Source: Aurelia coerulea (taxonomy: Eukaryota; Cnidaria; Scyphozoa; Semaeostomeae; Ulmaridae). From it: a stretch of 64,000 bases of DNA. Location of the stretch: positions 19,389,501 to 19,453,500 of the forward strand of contig CM076955.1 of the NCBI GenBank assembly GCA_039566865.1. The letters are read 5' to 3'. Below are positions 1 through 13,462 of this stretch, in pieces. The number at the start of each line of letters is the position of its first letter. The first letter of the stretch is position 1. Below the pieces are notes generated by a model. It did not search any database and had not been told where the DNA came from. It saw only the letters and a list, made by a program, of their open reading frames with translations. A program made the translations under genes and the position numbers.

Positions 1-354
1 AAAGTTTACAAGTGACAGATTGACAAATTCAGAGTGACAAATTTTACAAGTTTTACTAAGGATTGTGTCCTACTACGAATAGCCTCACTCCCTTGATTCA
101 CTAAGCAGAAACAAAAACGGTTCAACTGATTGGGTCAGCACTAGACTTTTCACTTCCTTGAACTTATTTGTCACTATAACTACTGAAGCGACAACAACAA
201 GATCAATTCAATTCAATGCACGAAAGTGAAGGGGCTTGAATCGTAAGTCTAGGTCTAGTGTCCCCAACAATCTCCCCCATTAAGAAAAGGAATTCTGTGT
301 TGGATGGACAACTGATCACCTGTTTCGCAAACAGCCTATGAAGGGAAATTTTCT

Positions 355-1440
355 CAGGAAAAAACCGGAGTAATCTTTAATAAGAAACCGCTTATAAGAA
401 AATCAACTCTCAGATCGCCAAAAAAATAAAAAATTCCAGTACTGGGAAAATCTCATTCAAAGGAATTTTACTCCAATTTCACTAGTTTCCTATATCATAT
501 TACTCGGAAGGTACTCAAGTCTTCAAAAAATTCTTTTTTTAAATGTTCAGGAGGGCACAGAAGTAACAATGAAGATTGTTATGGAATTTGTAAATAACTC
601 GTAAGAAACTCTGAGCAGGGGAGACCGGGGCTAGTTGTGAAATTTTTCAGAAAAATAAACAGTGAATAAAATCTGTCTGCTAGTATAATCTCGAGTATAA
701 TCCTACTTCTTACGTCAAATAAACTCAAAATCAGGGAAAATATGATAAAAAAAACGCAAAATTAGATAAAGTACATTTCATTCACTATTATTTCATCATT
801 TGCACACCAGATGTCTTAGCTGCTTTCGCTGATCTGAAAATCTTGAAAATCAACTGCTTAATGCATCAGTTTCAATAGATTTGACTCTCAGTCAACTCTA
901 ATTCTATATCACAACCATATCGAAAAATTGTTTTTTTTACCGAATAGCTTTCAGAAAGAACTTACTTGTATTTTGGTGGATTTTTTGTTTTTTTTACAAC
1001 TTGCCCCAAAGCGACAAGGTGTGAAAATGCACTGTTCTGGAAAAATGCATTTGAATATAGCATTCAAGCTCGATTTCAGGAGAAACAATACATATTTACT
1101 CCAATATTGCATAGGAATTAGGAATTCCCACTAACTACCGAACGCTGCAGAACGAAATGTTCTGAAATCCAAAAATTTACTGTCAGGCCAAAAAATGGGG
1201 ATAGCAGTGGAAAAAAAATAGCCACCGGCAAGAACGATAAGAACCACTGTTTACATTGAAGGTACTAACAAGACTTTCATTCACAAGCTGGTAAGCACAG
1301 CTTTAATAGCGGCAAAGAAATACCATTTGTTACAACTTGCCCCTATTACTTCTAGCCCTGGTCTCCCCTATTCAAAATCTGATAATTTAAATAAATGTCC
1401 AGTCCCGGCTCAAATTCTTAGCTTCCTATGAAAAAATCTC
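355..1440. mobile_element. TATAAGAAAC-family MITE split by a second element
   Basis: The flanks (355-616 and 1370-1440) match successive parts of the MITE intact at 47326-47682. Inserted between them at 617-1369 is a 753-bp element with inverted ends AGGGGAGACCGGGGCTAG and CTAGCCCTGGTCTCCCCT. The block lies 3' of the last recognised FAM227 exon. Confidence 0.65.
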
Positions 1441-1578
1441 AGTGCATTTTTTCTATCCAATTACAACTTTTACAAGGACAAATTATTTAAGACACTACAT
1501 ATGAATTGCTCTCTAACACTACAAGACAAGGACGATACCAAAAGTGCTGAAAGACATATAGTTACCGACTTCACTTAC

Positions 1579-4500
1579 ATTTCGTTGTGCCGTTCAAATG
1601 AAGTTTCTCTCCTTTTCGCATATCAGCTGGTTCTAATCCTTCAAAATTCCACTTTTCAAATGTTCTGGGTGGTGGTTGTGTACCTGAAATCGGAAGCAGA
1701 AGTTTATTAAACTAAAACAACGGGACAGTACGCTACTTTCATTTCCAATAATGCTTTGTTTGACTCTTATTATACTGGAACGGAAAGCACGGCTTGTTCC
1801 AGCTTCAGGCAAGGACACCTACCTTGTAGGAACTGTGTTTATTCCCAGTGCTGTTTCGTGACAAAATACACAGAGTAATTGGTATCCTGTTAATAATTTA
1901 GAATTTTTTTGAAAGAATTGTCAAATGCTCAAATTTTCAAATTCTAACGTCTGTTAGTGTTGACCAATCAAAAATCACGCTATCTGGTTCCCTGTGGTCA
2001 TCTCGTATAAAAGTTGATCTCGTATTACATCACCATCGGAGCTCGAAACAACAAAGTTATTCATACGTCATCTTGACCTTGACAGAACAGACTCTGTGCA
2101 CTGGGTCACGATAACAGCACTGGGAATAAACACAGTTCTTATAAGGAAGGCACCCCCGCCCTTGCTTCAGGCCTTCTTTTGCTTTGGTTTTCATCTCCTA
2201 AATTGAAAATTTTGTCAAACTGAATTTGATTTTCGAATTCTTTGCGTACGATATGAAATAAAAGGACAAGATAACATTTGGCGGGGAACTGTTTGCATGG
2301 AAAAAGTTTCCCAAATTTCTCCCCGAAGTTTGCCAATTTTCCCTGCCAAGGCTTCCCTTAAAAACAAATGACACGGAGATATAAGGCAACTTAAGTTTGG
2401 GGCCTGGGCAATCTAATTATAGCCTATTGTATTCCATTGTACTTGATGATCTCGAGAGATTATTAAAACAATTTGACAAATGAACACATGTGGCGTTCTT
2501 TTGTTCTATTTTCAAACTAGACGCTATATATCCGTCATTTAGGCTAATTTCCAGTCAGCAGAAGTTTCCAAACGAGCGGATCAACGTCCTCCCTAGGCCT
2601 TTTGTTATAGTGACAAATGTCCCTGAGGACATGGTTGCGGACAGATATTCCATTGTTTACAAGAGGAAATGGTGCCTTAAAGTTGAATGAAAAGTTACGA
2701 CGACCGGGAAGATTCACATCTTGGCAGGGGATAGATTTTGCTTCATTTACCGGGGTTGAATGTGCCAGACCACATAGATGATCGTAAATATCACCCAAGG
2801 AAAATTATAGATATGTAATTACCAGTTATCCATAGATGAACAACCAATATCAAGTCATCTTTGAATTTATCATCAAATTGGCGATATGAAGTTGGGAAAG
2901 CTTGACATAACGTTGCATAAACCGATTGTGCCAGGAGGTCTGGATATCGCTGAAATAAATGCGGAAAATGAATACACTGTGAATTCATCATGATAATCAT
3001 CATTAACACGATGATGATGATGATGATGATGATGTCACCAACGAAGGAAAACAAATCAATATATCACAAACAAAATGATGAATTAGAATAAGAATAATTT
3101 AAATTAAACATTGCCTACAGCCCGTGATGTTACAGAAAATTTGGGCCTACTATGTTAAGTGCATGGCACATCCAGGCATGGGATCTCTAGTTTAGCGTCC
3201 CTTCTGAAGGAACGCTAAATTGGAAGGTTGCCCATCAAGATTTTGATCTCACTTTACCACATCATCACATCATCGAATGTGTTTAGGCTAAACACAGCAT
3301 AGCTAATGGTAATTTTGCACAGAGAATAGTAACCCAAAGTATCTGCGATAACCTTGGTGATCGAAGCTTTGGTGGACGATTTAATCTAGTTTTCGGACGC
3401 CGAATATTTGAAGGTTTTAATGGATATCGAAAGTTCCATCTCATTTCATAGCCATAGACAAGAAAACACTGCAATGAAACTTACGTGGAAGCTGCGATGA
3501 AACTGGCCGCCATTAAAAATCAAAGGCTATATTTACGTGCGCGGGTTGTCCCGTACTTTCCAATTGTTGACAAAAATCTTATATTGCCCCTTTGACTTCA
3601 TAAGCCGAGAATAAAATGTTGACTTAGATGCCTGACAAAAGATAGTTGATATTAAAGGTATTTTTCTGACTGTATTTTGAAATTTGTAGCCTTACTTTGT
3701 TGATCAAAAATGTAAATAAATCTTTAAATCAATATATTCCACAGAGTTCTTACCAAGAAAATAGTGTCCTCATATTTTGCGCCAATCCATTTGATTAAGA
3801 GTTTTGTAAAATTTTGAGATATGCGATTATAAAGCTTCTCTTGGCACATTGGTAAAGGCTGAAATATAGAAAAAGATGACGCATAAAGATTCAATCGACC
3901 CAATGACCCAGTATTAAAAGATCGAACAACGCTGTTTGGTAAGAAAATGCATACACGTTTGACAGTCTGAAGCTATGAAACCATTTTTCAGATTCCTGTA
4001 ACCTGTGCAGCTAACCAAGGCCGCCTAACTTGCAGGAACTGTGTTTATTTCCAGTACTGTTTTCATGACATAGTACACAGAGAAATTGCTGTCCTGCCAG
4101 AATGATATGAGTATGATTTTGTGGCTTCAAATTCCGGTGTTGATGTAATATGAGATCAACTGTTACACGAGATGACAAGGGAATCAGACAGCGTGATTTT
4201 TGATTGGTCAACACTAACAAAGGTTAGAATTTGAAAATCACTGTGATTAACAGGACAGCAATTACTCTGTGTACTATTTCACGAAAAATGTACTGGGAAT
4301 GAACACAGTTCCTACAAGGTAGACGCTCTTCAGCTAACATGCCAACTTAGAAAAAGAACTTAGAGTTCGTAAAAATCAGGGAGCGCCGTGGTCAAAGTTA
4401 ATAGCAATGCAGCCTCACGATAGAAGAAAATACAAGAAATTCAATCAAATCACGATCGAATCGCGGCCTAGGCTTTCTTCAACAGTCACTCCTCAAAAGT

Positions 4501-7500
4501 TAAATGCAATAAAAATCACTTCAAGCAGATAGTTAATCAACAAAATCTATTATAAATGCGAAAAAGAAAGTTCAGTGTACTGTACCTGAGGTAAATTATG
4601 GCAAATTAGGGTCAGAAGTAGAGTTAGTTAGGGTTCAGTTAGGGTTAGTAGAGTATTTGGCAAAATACGTTCCTAAGAAATATGGTATATAAAGCTGGTC
4701 CACTAAAGTGCATTCTTCCCTTTTAAAGCAACAATTTCACTGTTTTCAAGACCACCTACCACAGCAACTTCGTTCAAATCTAATCAATTGCGTCAATCGA
4801 ATCAAAAGTTTTAAAATCATTGTCCTTTGCCAAATCTGGCAATGTGATTAGTTTAACTGGAAACTGGATTAGTTTAACTGGATTAGTTTAACTGAATATT
4901 GTATGGGCATAAACAGCTAAATAGGGTTAAGATTTTCAGAGTAATATTTTGAGTCTTTGTTGACCAAAGAGACGACAACGAGTAAAAGAGCACAGGGAAA
5001 CAAAGGGCTCTCATAGGTAATAAGTGTAGACTACAGGGTACGGGTGATTAATGAGTATCAACGGAATTTCTAAAAAACCTTTCTTACAACATACCTGGTA
5101 TTTCTCACAAAAGTACCACCAAAATGTGTCCTAAAAATAATAACTTTGCATTAATCAATGAATCAAAGCAGTCATAAATAATACAAATGTCAGGCATTAC
5201 TAAAGGCTATAATTCAATAAAAATATGTTCGTTGCGTGTGGTACTATAGCAATTTAAATGATAATATCGTAAATAAATGATTCAAGTACAACAAATAGAT
5301 TAGATGTTAAAAAACACGACGTTTCGAGAGTATAATCAAGTGACTCGAAATCAATCGAGCCAAGCAAAGAAAAGACAAAGTTCGGACGCTAAGCGCTATC
5401 TCAAATAAGCCACGGGGTTGCAATTTATTCTTAGTAAGTATGTTCTGTTATTGTACAATTTTAGATTGATATACCGGGTGTCTCAGAAAAAAGTACCCCT
5501 TTTTGACTGAAAATAGGAACCAAGCAATAAGATATCATTGCTCCCCGACTTCACAGCTAAATTTATCAATGTTCAACTTAGATTCACGTACCTTGCATTT
5601 AGAAATCGTCCACCAAACACCGGAGATACAGGTTCGCAAAGTCAAAATTTACAGTGCACCCAAAACCAGAGGTTTTGAAAAAGGACCTAGTCATGATTTG
5701 GATTGTGGACATTTTCCAAAGTACCTGTAGATTTAAGTTTCTGTGTTTTGCCTTTGAAAAGAATAAAAGATGCATGGACATGGCGCTGATTAAACAAATA
5801 TAGTAAAAATGTGGTAAGAATGATAAAGTTGTGCCACATCTCCAAAATAAGCGTGCACGTGCTCCTTTTCCTCTTCTTTAATACAAAACACTTGGGATCG
5901 AATGCAATGCAAGGACCGTTTCCTCAAAAGAAAAGTCACTTCAAGAACAATTGAAGTAATTCAAGGTATAGATCTTTTCAAAAATAAAAGTAAAGGTCAA
6001 AGTCGAAAATTCGTTTGCAAAATGCCTGCTTGTTGTCAAATTATGGCTAGGCCATTTCTCAAAACCTCTGGTTTCAAGTGCACTTCAAATTTTGACCTTG
6101 AGAACTCATATCTCCGGTGTTTGGTGGTTGATTTTAAAATGCAAGGTATGTGCATTTAAATTGAAGACCAAAAAATGTAGCCATGAATTCAAAAAGTCCC
6201 GAAATATTATCGTTTTGTTGCCTTGTTGAGTCAAAAGGGGGTACTTTTTTTTGAGACACCCGATATAAAAAGATAATAAGATGTCACTCGAGATTTGCGA
6301 TAACGCAAAATTGATCATAAAAAACACGTCATTTGTTTTATTCGCGGAAATGTTCACATTACATCTAATTCGAGACAGACTTTAATCAGCAAAGAGCATG
6401 TCAATAGCAATAACTGCAAACAATTAATTTCAGTTACCTTGAGCATGGCTTGAGACAGTCTTGAGTAATAAAATCTTTTAAAATCTCGCTTGAAAGTTGG
6501 CTGAAAGAAAATTAACGCAAACAATTTTCATAGATTCACAACTCAGAGACAAATATACCGTACTACAGCGAATAAATTTGAAGGCAAAAACACCGCAATA
6601 AGACGAAAAAGCAACAGCAAATGAGATGCTGGTAAGGGATCTTTATGGGAACGATAATTCCACATTTGATTCTGGCCAATAATTTAATTGCAATTGAAAT
6701 TTGAATGATATTTCTGAAACTGACAATAGCATTTCATTTAAATTTCAATGGCAAGTAAATCATGGACTGGAATGGAACGTGGAATCCTCGTTCCATACAA
6801 AACCCCGTACCAGCATTTCTGCGTCTAACAGACGAGTGATTTTACAAAATAGAATGTTCACATTCAAGTTAGCCTTTGACTGATAGATTAACATTTCAGT
6901 TTTGAACATCAGCCATAAACTTTTTGTTCCACTGCCCGCCAAACATCTCAACTTTTTTTCGACTCACTTGGTATAATATGGCGGTAGCATAAAATTTATT
7001 AGTTCATCTTGCCTTTCAGTTTCTCGTAAAATCCATCAAATTGTATTAGCATTGTTTCATTGTTGTTTTGTAATAATTAATTGATCCAAAAAATGTTACC
7101 TTTCTTTTCAGGTCTTTCTGTGCTGCAGTAACAATCTTTAAGATATCAATGGCCTCAAACGAACACGGCAATGGAGTGATCTCATCTTTGTCATATCCTG
7201 GGAATGATTGCAATTCTACCAGCGCTGGCCTTTTGCTCAAATGTTGACTTGACTGCAATAAAGTATAAACCAAATGAATAAAAAAGGAATAATCCCTGTT
7301 TGAAGACCATTGCCCCCTGGATATTAAGGCAATCATATTGGCAAGTATATTACTCAATCCCCGGGGGTGGAGGGTACTTAGTGTATTTGTCCGACGGGGA
7401 TGTGCCGTTTTCTGTAGATTTTGTCAACACCGTGATCTGTAGAAAGAAGACGGTCAACTCCTGTAAAAGAACAACAACCAAAATTAACCTGTAACTAGAG

Positions 7501-10500
7501 AGAAAACTGCTGAATCCCGCAAGAGGAAAACGAACTGAACCGAGTCGAACCGGAACCCGCGAATCGAACTGACGAGTGTGCGACGAAACGTATTTTTGGT
7601 TATTCAACGAGTTACTAACTTATTTCTTTCCTTTCAGGTTTCAAGATTAACTCGTTTTTCTCTTGCAGGATTCAACAGTTTTCTCTCTAGTTAAAGGTTT
7701 CTTTTGGCTGTTCTTTTACAGGAGTTAACAGTCTTCTTTCTACAGTTTACGGTGTTTTGTTGCGTTTATGGGTTTAATACGATGAGTCCGTTATTCAAGG
7801 CTATTTCAAAATACTTTATCTCAAAATCCTTCAAAACAGGCATAAACTCCCTGACCGAAAATCTTATTGCGTTTCAGATCTTCAAAGATTTATGTTGGTT
7901 GTTGTTCTTTTACAGTTAACAGTCTTCTTTCTACAGATTACTGTGTTTTGTTGCGTTTATGGGTTTAATACGATGAGTCCGTTATTTAAGGCTATTTCAA
8001 AATACTTTATCTCAAAATCCTTCAAAACAGGCATAGACTCCTTGATCGAAAATCTTACTGTGTTTGAGATCTTCGAAGATTGAAAACCATCACTTTACAG
8101 TCAAAATGATACACGACTAAAAACTCTGGGAACATTTTGAAGCTATAATTTGGGACTGAAAGTAGCCAGCACGAAACGCATTTTCGGTTATTCCACCAGT
8201 TATTAACTTATTTCTTTCCTTTCACGTTCAAGATTAACTCGTTTTTCTCTTGCAGAATTCAACAGTTTTCTCTCTAGTTACAGCTTTATGTTGGTTGTTG
8301 TTCTTTTACAGTTAACAGTCTTCTTTCTACAGATTACTGTGTTTTGTTGCGTTTATGGGTTTAATACGATGAGTCCGTTATTTAAGGCTTGAAAACCATC
8401 ACTTTACAGTCAAAATGATACACGACTAAAAACTCTGGGAACATTTTGAAACTATAATTTGGGACTGAAAGTAGCCAGCCCTATATTAGGCAATACACCT
8501 TTTCCATTAACGGCCTCGTTTTTTACATTTCTGAAAATTTCTTCCTACAAAACTTTTGACCACGAATTTGGATTTTGCAGCCAAAGTTTAGTCTAGATGT
8601 AAATTTCGATAATCCTACTGTTCGTGATTTTGATCTGATGAGGATAATAAGTTTGAAAATCTATGAGGGATTTGACTGTGAAAATTGCTCAGGGTCTAAC
8701 TTTACACCCTCAGTCATTGTTTACGGTCAAGTCCCTTAAAAATTGTCAACTTTATTATCGTCATAAAATCAAAATTGTGAACACTGGAATTATAAAAATT
8801 AGCACCCACACTAAAATTTAGGTGCTGAATCTAAATCTGATGTCAGAAATTTCTTATGAAGAAATTTGGAGAAATTTTTGAAACTTTCCAAAACGAGGCC
8901 GCTTGGTTGAAAACGTGTATTCAGATAAAACATTTAACGGGTAGCCTTACTGAGAGAATCATTTTTTTCAATTGATTATAAAATCATAGAAAAAAAAATT
9001 TAATTCTCTCAGCAAGGCCAACCATGAAATGTTTTACTGAGTTACCTCATCAAGGGCTAGCTACTTTCGATCCTAGAACAAAAGACTTATAAATCAATAT
9101 TATTTGATGAATGAGCAACAAACCTCAGACATGCCAAGCATTGTTTGTGGTCTCTGAGAAAAAAAAATTATATGTAACTGTTCAAAAATGCTGAGATGTA
9201 CAATCAGGAATTCTGCACCAATTGGAATGAATCACCTCTCATATTGAAAACCAAGAGATAACTTAGCTGTAGAAATGATTTCACTAAAATCTGCCACATA
9301 GTTCTAGAGTTTTGGACAATCTTTGATAACTCTGAGAAACGCTAAAAATTGCAATCAACATTCATACCATTTTCAGAATTGATAACATGAAAATCTAAGG
9401 TACCCGTTCAGCTACAAAATAAAATCCTAAGGTCCATAATTTGTGATAGTATGATTTTGACAAATATTGATGCATTATTTTGGGACCTGGTATATAAACT
9501 CCAAATCATCAATGTTTACTGTATAATGTATACTGTATATTCGCTTTATGGACTTGATGTAGCTTTGCTGCAGTTGTTGTTGTTGTGATCTTATTTTGAT
9601 TTGATCACTTAATGTTACATTACATATAGATTACATAACTAAATTAGTTGTAATGTAACGTAATGTAATGTAACGTAAAGTAATGTAACATAAATGATCA
9701 AATAAAAAAAAGAGCGCAACAATAACAATTGCAACAAAGCTACTCAAGTCCATGAATACACCTGCAAAAGAAAAAAGAAATGCATCTTATTTCAGGGATG
9801 GAATCTCATGCCTAGCCCCTTACCTTTCTAAAACTTCTGCAAGAGGATGTAACTGTATTTGAATCTTCAAAGTTCGAACTCATGCCTAAAGGAAAGAAAA
9901 AATTTAATTTATGGATTTTGTAGAATTTTGTTAGATGTGAACAACAGTCAACAGTTACACAGCTTTAATGCCATTCAATCGAGCCTTGCGTATATAAATA
10001 TGTATAAAAATATCACTCGGTTCAGACCCGTTTATAAGATAGCTAAAAGGTCTATCCTTAATTTCAGAACACAAGAATGCACCCAATATCATGAGAAATA
10101 TCTTGAACATTAAATTAAAGCCTAATGCAATTAAAATTTTAGAAATAAATTGCATGACTTTTTCTGCATCATTTTACCACAGTGGATACATTCGTCGGAT
10201 TCACCAAGTACATTCTTTTTAAAATTTGCTAAAGAAAAACCAAAATCCTTTCTCAAAAGACAAAATTACCTCCCAGTGACTTCTTTGCTGCCAATCCATC
10301 TTTAAAATCAATTGCTGTTGACTTCTCAAATGCTTTATTGTGGATATTTTTCACACGAAGATTATTATGTTGATGTTTATCCACAATAAGGTCATAACTC
10401 ATAGAATTGTTTTTAAAATGATCCAAGCAAATGGATATATTTCCAATTTTTTCATCAAGTTGATCGATTCTGTGGATGTAAAATCCTTCTGAAACAAAGC

Positions 10501-12682
10501 ACAGAAATGAATTTGTTAGAAATAGTGGAATGTATGTATGTATGTATGTATGTATGTATGTATGTATGTATGTATGTATGTATGTATGTATAATTTCGCC
10601 AAAAGTTAACATTAAAATGAAACTAAGTTTATCAAAACGGAAAAATCTAATTACAGGCATGTGATATTAAGTAAAAACAAGAGTTAAAAACATTTAATCT
10701 AAAAACACCCCTGGTTAAAATGGCAGGGATAGCATTAAAAGGTCAGTGTGACCTTGTTTCCATAATGGTCTCTCCAAAGGTGTCAATAAAAGAAAAGTTT
10801 TCATAGAAGAAACGAAAATTCCGGAGGATCTTAAAATATAGATAATTTGTGCCTTTATGGATTTGAATAGTGCAATACCGAATCGAGCGTAAGAGAGGGT
10901 GTGCGGTGTCAGCAGTACACATATATGTCATCTTCCTCTCTTTGTATATTTTTGAAGAAATTTTCTTTGATCCTGTGTTTAGGAATTTGGTTGCTGATTT
11001 AAGATATCCCCTCCCTCCTCCTATTATCATTAACAGACATATAAAGTTTTCTAAATATTGTGTAATATAGCTTGTGAAGAATTTTATTGAGATGGACATT
11101 ATAAACAGAAAACCCTGAGCATGCAAAATTCATCTGTCAGGCTTTTTCCCTCTGATTGAGATTATCCAATGTTACACATAAGTTCCAAATCTTTATCTTG
11201 GCAAAGAAAGGTGGGTGTAAAATTCAATGACCTATTCCTTCTGATTGAATGGCTTGAAAGAAACTTTAGATACTTATTTTATCTATAATTCTATCGTTGA
11301 ACTTTTCAGAAATTTTGAATGTTTTTGGAAATTACAGCATATCTTACATTTCAACTCATCTGAGATGTGACTTCATCAAATTTCTATATCATAACCGAGA
11401 TGAGTGACAGACTTATTGATACCATATTGTAGGCATTCATAAACAATGGTTTTCTTCAAAATTATTTTGTGATGTCAAGCAGTTTAGAAATTACGATCAT
11501 GGTTTTGAGTTTTTTTGAAAATCTTTCTTGAATTCTTGAGAAAGGAGAAAACACTCTAATTTTGAAAATAATTGAAGGTTTCAGAAAATTGCAATGGTAG
11601 AATTATAGATAATTAGCTAAAGTTTCTTTGAAGTCATTCAGTTCAAAGAAATAGGTCACTCAATTTTACACTAGCCTTTTTAAAGATTTGGAACCTTTAC
11701 TCCAGTGTTAAAAGTTTTGAAAGATTAGACTGAAAAGATTAGAAGGTTTCATCCTATCTTGGTTAACTGTTACTTGATGACCCCCTCCCCTAATGGCCAA
11801 ATTCTGTTATCTGTGTGTGACAAATGGACTTTTGGATCAGCCCTGCAGACTCTATATTTTTGAATCAAAGATGACTGCCTTTTGGCTATTTTTTGTTCTT
11901 TCTGGATAGTTGAGACTTTGAATCCTGGGCCATTGACATGACACAAGCTTGGGGGCAACACGGCATGGTTTGCAATGCATACAGGCTTGCATGGAGAGTG
12001 TGGCACTTGCACACCCAAGAAAAACAATTGGGTATTCAAAACAGACAATATATAAACAATAGAGGACCCTCCTTGCACACCTGAGGTCTCAGCAAAAATT
12101 GACCCATGTGGCATACAGGAAACCCAATTTCCTAACTTTTTGGCTGTCATTAGAAGTTTATTTTTCAGAGAGTTTTCAGAGAGAATAAATTGTGGGTTCA
12201 TAAACCAGGATCTTGGTGTTGGTTTTGTGCAAATTGTACCCTGTCACTATTGAGATGTTCGAAATCGTCAGGCCAAGGCTGACTGAGCCGTGTATTGATG
12301 ATGATGTTGTGTTAGTTTTGTTTGAGGGCGTTATTCCGACATCTCTATTTTCCGACATCACTATTTTCCGATATGTTTATATTCCGACAACTCTGTATTC
12401 CAACATCTCGATATTATTTCCGACCGGGCCTAAAAATCTGCCTCTCTTATTGAAAGGAGGCTCTTTTTGATGAACTATACAGTATTATAGGCCTGGTTAA
12501 GTTTCACATTTGCATGGCAGAAGGTTTAGAAAGTCTGGCTCATGATTCATCTAAAAGCGGTTCTGAAAATTCATACATATATTACCATTATCAGCAGATA
12601 ATCTTTTAACCGTATTATTTCTTGAATTTTTCTTCTTTACTGCAGATTCACAATCGCTGTCTTCTGTATCGCTGTCCGCCAT
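1579..12682 (-). CDS. FAM227-family protein, nine exons, 3' end missing
   Basis: Exons on the minus strand: 12682-12586, 10488-10270, 9885-9824, 7252-7100, 6500-6438, 5130-5095, 3858-3754, 2949-2823 and 1683-1579. All have AG acceptors and GT donors, and phases agree at every junction, giving 322 residues so far. The start ATG at 12682 sits in a good context (CAGCAATGGCGG) and opens an acidic N-terminus (MADSDTEDSDCESAVKKK). FAM227 hallmarks follow in order: ALVELQSFPGYD, SRLSQAMLKDTFWWYFCEKY across exons 5-6, LYNRISQNFTKLL, YPDLLAQSVYATLCQAFP, DDKFKDDLILVVHLWITG, and a Pro-rich turn before FEKWNFEGLEP. The molecular role of FAM227 proteins is unknown. Exon 9 ends in phase 1, and I find no convincing exon 10 between 1578 and the window start, so the C-terminus is probably outside. 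Paralogue A or B cannot be assigned by eye. The gene starts 780 bp downstream of the SLC26 stop, in the same orientation. Confidence 0.86.
1812..2153. mobile_element. Palindromic MITE, CCTACCTTGTAGGAA family
   Basis: About 340 bp with inverted ends: ACCTACCTTGTAGGAACTGT on the left, a decayed partner ending near 2153 on the right. Other copies: 4017-4331, 29269-29612, 46583-46840 and 57050-57493. It lies in FAM227 intron 8. Confidence 0.7.
3010..3034. repeat. (GAT)n microsatellite
   Basis: Eight consecutive GAT units in FAM227 intron 7; the apparent poly-Ile reading on the minus strand is a by-product. Confidence 0.9.
4017..4331. mobile_element. Palindromic MITE, CCTACCTTGTAGGAA family
   Basis: A 315-bp copy in FAM227 intron 6; the right end reads CACAGTTCCTACAAGGTAGA. 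Confidence 0.7.
5474..6262. mobile_element. TA-flanked element with CCGGGTGTCTCA inverted ends
   Basis: The left end, CCGGGTGTCTCAGAAAAAAG, is mirrored at 6240-6262 (TTGAGACACCCG), and both ends abut ATA. The 789-bp interior encodes no transposase I can recognise. It lies in FAM227 intron 5. Flanking TA suggests a Tc1/mariner-type non-autonomous element. Confidence 0.7.
7346..8480. repeat. Cluster of duplicated and inverted 150-300 bp segments
   Basis: A segment starting AAGATTAACTCGTTTTTCTC and ending in a TACGATGAGTCCGTTAT block occurs two to three times in tandem (7628-7900, 7885-8130, 8195-8470) and once inverted at 7430-7545. A further copy lies at 31105-31300, in the adaptor intron. 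FAM227 intron 3. Confidence 0.65.
8490..8924. repeat. Inverted repeat, probable MITE
   Basis: CAATACACCTTTTCCATTAA followed by CGGCCTCGTTTT at the left is mirrored by AAAACGAGGCCGCTTGGTTG and ACGTGTATT at the right. Confidence 0.6.
8944..9024. repeat. Short hairpin
   Basis: TAGCCTTACTGAGAGAATC pairs with GATT-like TTCTCTCAGCAAGGCC around an AT-rich loop. Confidence 0.55.
9545..9756. repeat. Inverted repeat with internal TAATGTAACG tandem
   Basis: TATGGACTTGATGTAGCTTT on the left is mirrored by AAAGCTACTCAAGTCCATGA on the right. The middle has repeated TAATGTAAC units at 9648-9700. FAM227 intron 3. Confidence 0.6.
10530..10592. repeat. (TGTA)n microsatellite
   Basis: About 15 units, immediately upstream of FAM227 exon 2. 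It explains the HTYIHTYIHTY translation on the minus strand. Confidence 0.95.
10593..12585. other. FAM227 intron 1, no gene recognised
   Basis: The stretch is AT-rich. It contains short ATTCCGACATC-like direct repeats at 12335-12425 and a 143-codon open frame at 11770-12201 with no recognisable domain and no splice signals I trust. Confidence 0.6.
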
Positions 12683-13462
12683 TGCTGAAGTGGAGTCAAG
12701 AAGTCGTCACCAGGGTAACGGTCTCGTTTCCAAATTGAGCATCGAAAAATTTCGGAATCGACAGACCATTGGAGCGAAGAACTAAGGAAATTGAAGAAGA
12801 GGACCATATTCAATAGAAAAGCACTAAAGATAGCAACAGGGAGCTTTTTACTAAGATTCATTGCGCCCATTAATCAAATTCCTATAGAATTATTAGAGAA
12901 CCTTACTCTGTAGAAATCAAAGCATCTTGAAACTTTAAGATATGCACAGGGTGCCACTTATGTACGCCCAAGAATTTTGGGTGTACTTGAGAGCTGGAGG
13001 GTAGCAGATGTGTTTGGAAGCTTTCTTTAAAAAACGTTTCCTTCTTATTCCTAACTTTGCCTAAGGTTTGGGGGCCATTCTGGGCTTGCTCTAATAAAGC
13101 AAAACGAGATAAGTCATATAAACAACAAGTTTTCGCTATTTCTGGTGCCACTTGAAGATAAAGTTAAGAAAATGATACACATTTTTGATATACAAATTAG
13201 ATGATTTAGCAAATATGATATACATGAAAAGGCCTCTTTTTATACAAAATAAAGTGTCCTTTTCAGAATTGTTGCCTACAAGTCTACAAGTTATGACACA
13301 GACACATAATGTTTTTTTAAACGTATGCTGCTTAGTTTTGCAAATTTCAAACAACTTGTCTCAATTTTACTGTTGAATAAATTGTCACATGCCTAATTAA
13401 AAGTAAATGTGCTTTTAAGGTGAGTGCAGAAACTATTGTATTACATTGAATAAGTTACGATG
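12683..13462. other. Spacer between the FAM227 start and the SLC26 stop
   Basis: This 780-bp gap must hold the SLC26 3' UTR and the FAM227 promoter. I see no AATAAA on the minus strand and no TATA box at a fitting distance. Confidence 0.5.

Noticed and set aside
780..850. Possible FAM227 exon 10 with a good acceptor
   Set aside because: It gives only a dozen residues before a stop and sits inside the transposon at 617-1369.
3283..3545. ATGGCGGCCAGTTTC start followed by GTAAGT on the minus strand, like a small first exon
   Set aside because: The frame stops at once if unspliced, and the next usable acceptor is only 16 nt away. No continuation found; it lies inside FAM227 intron 7.
4600..4655. 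TTAGGG-like repeats
   Set aside because: Only two or three scattered units; not an interstitial telomere array.
10253..10660. A 135-residue open frame with HTYIHTYIHTY
   Set aside because: The His-Thr-Tyr-Ile run is translated microsatellite. Only 10488-10270 is a supported FAM227 exon.
11770..12201. 143-codon open frame on the minus strand
   Set aside because: It lies in FAM227 intron 1, its composition is unremarkable, and I see no domain, clear splice sites or promoter.
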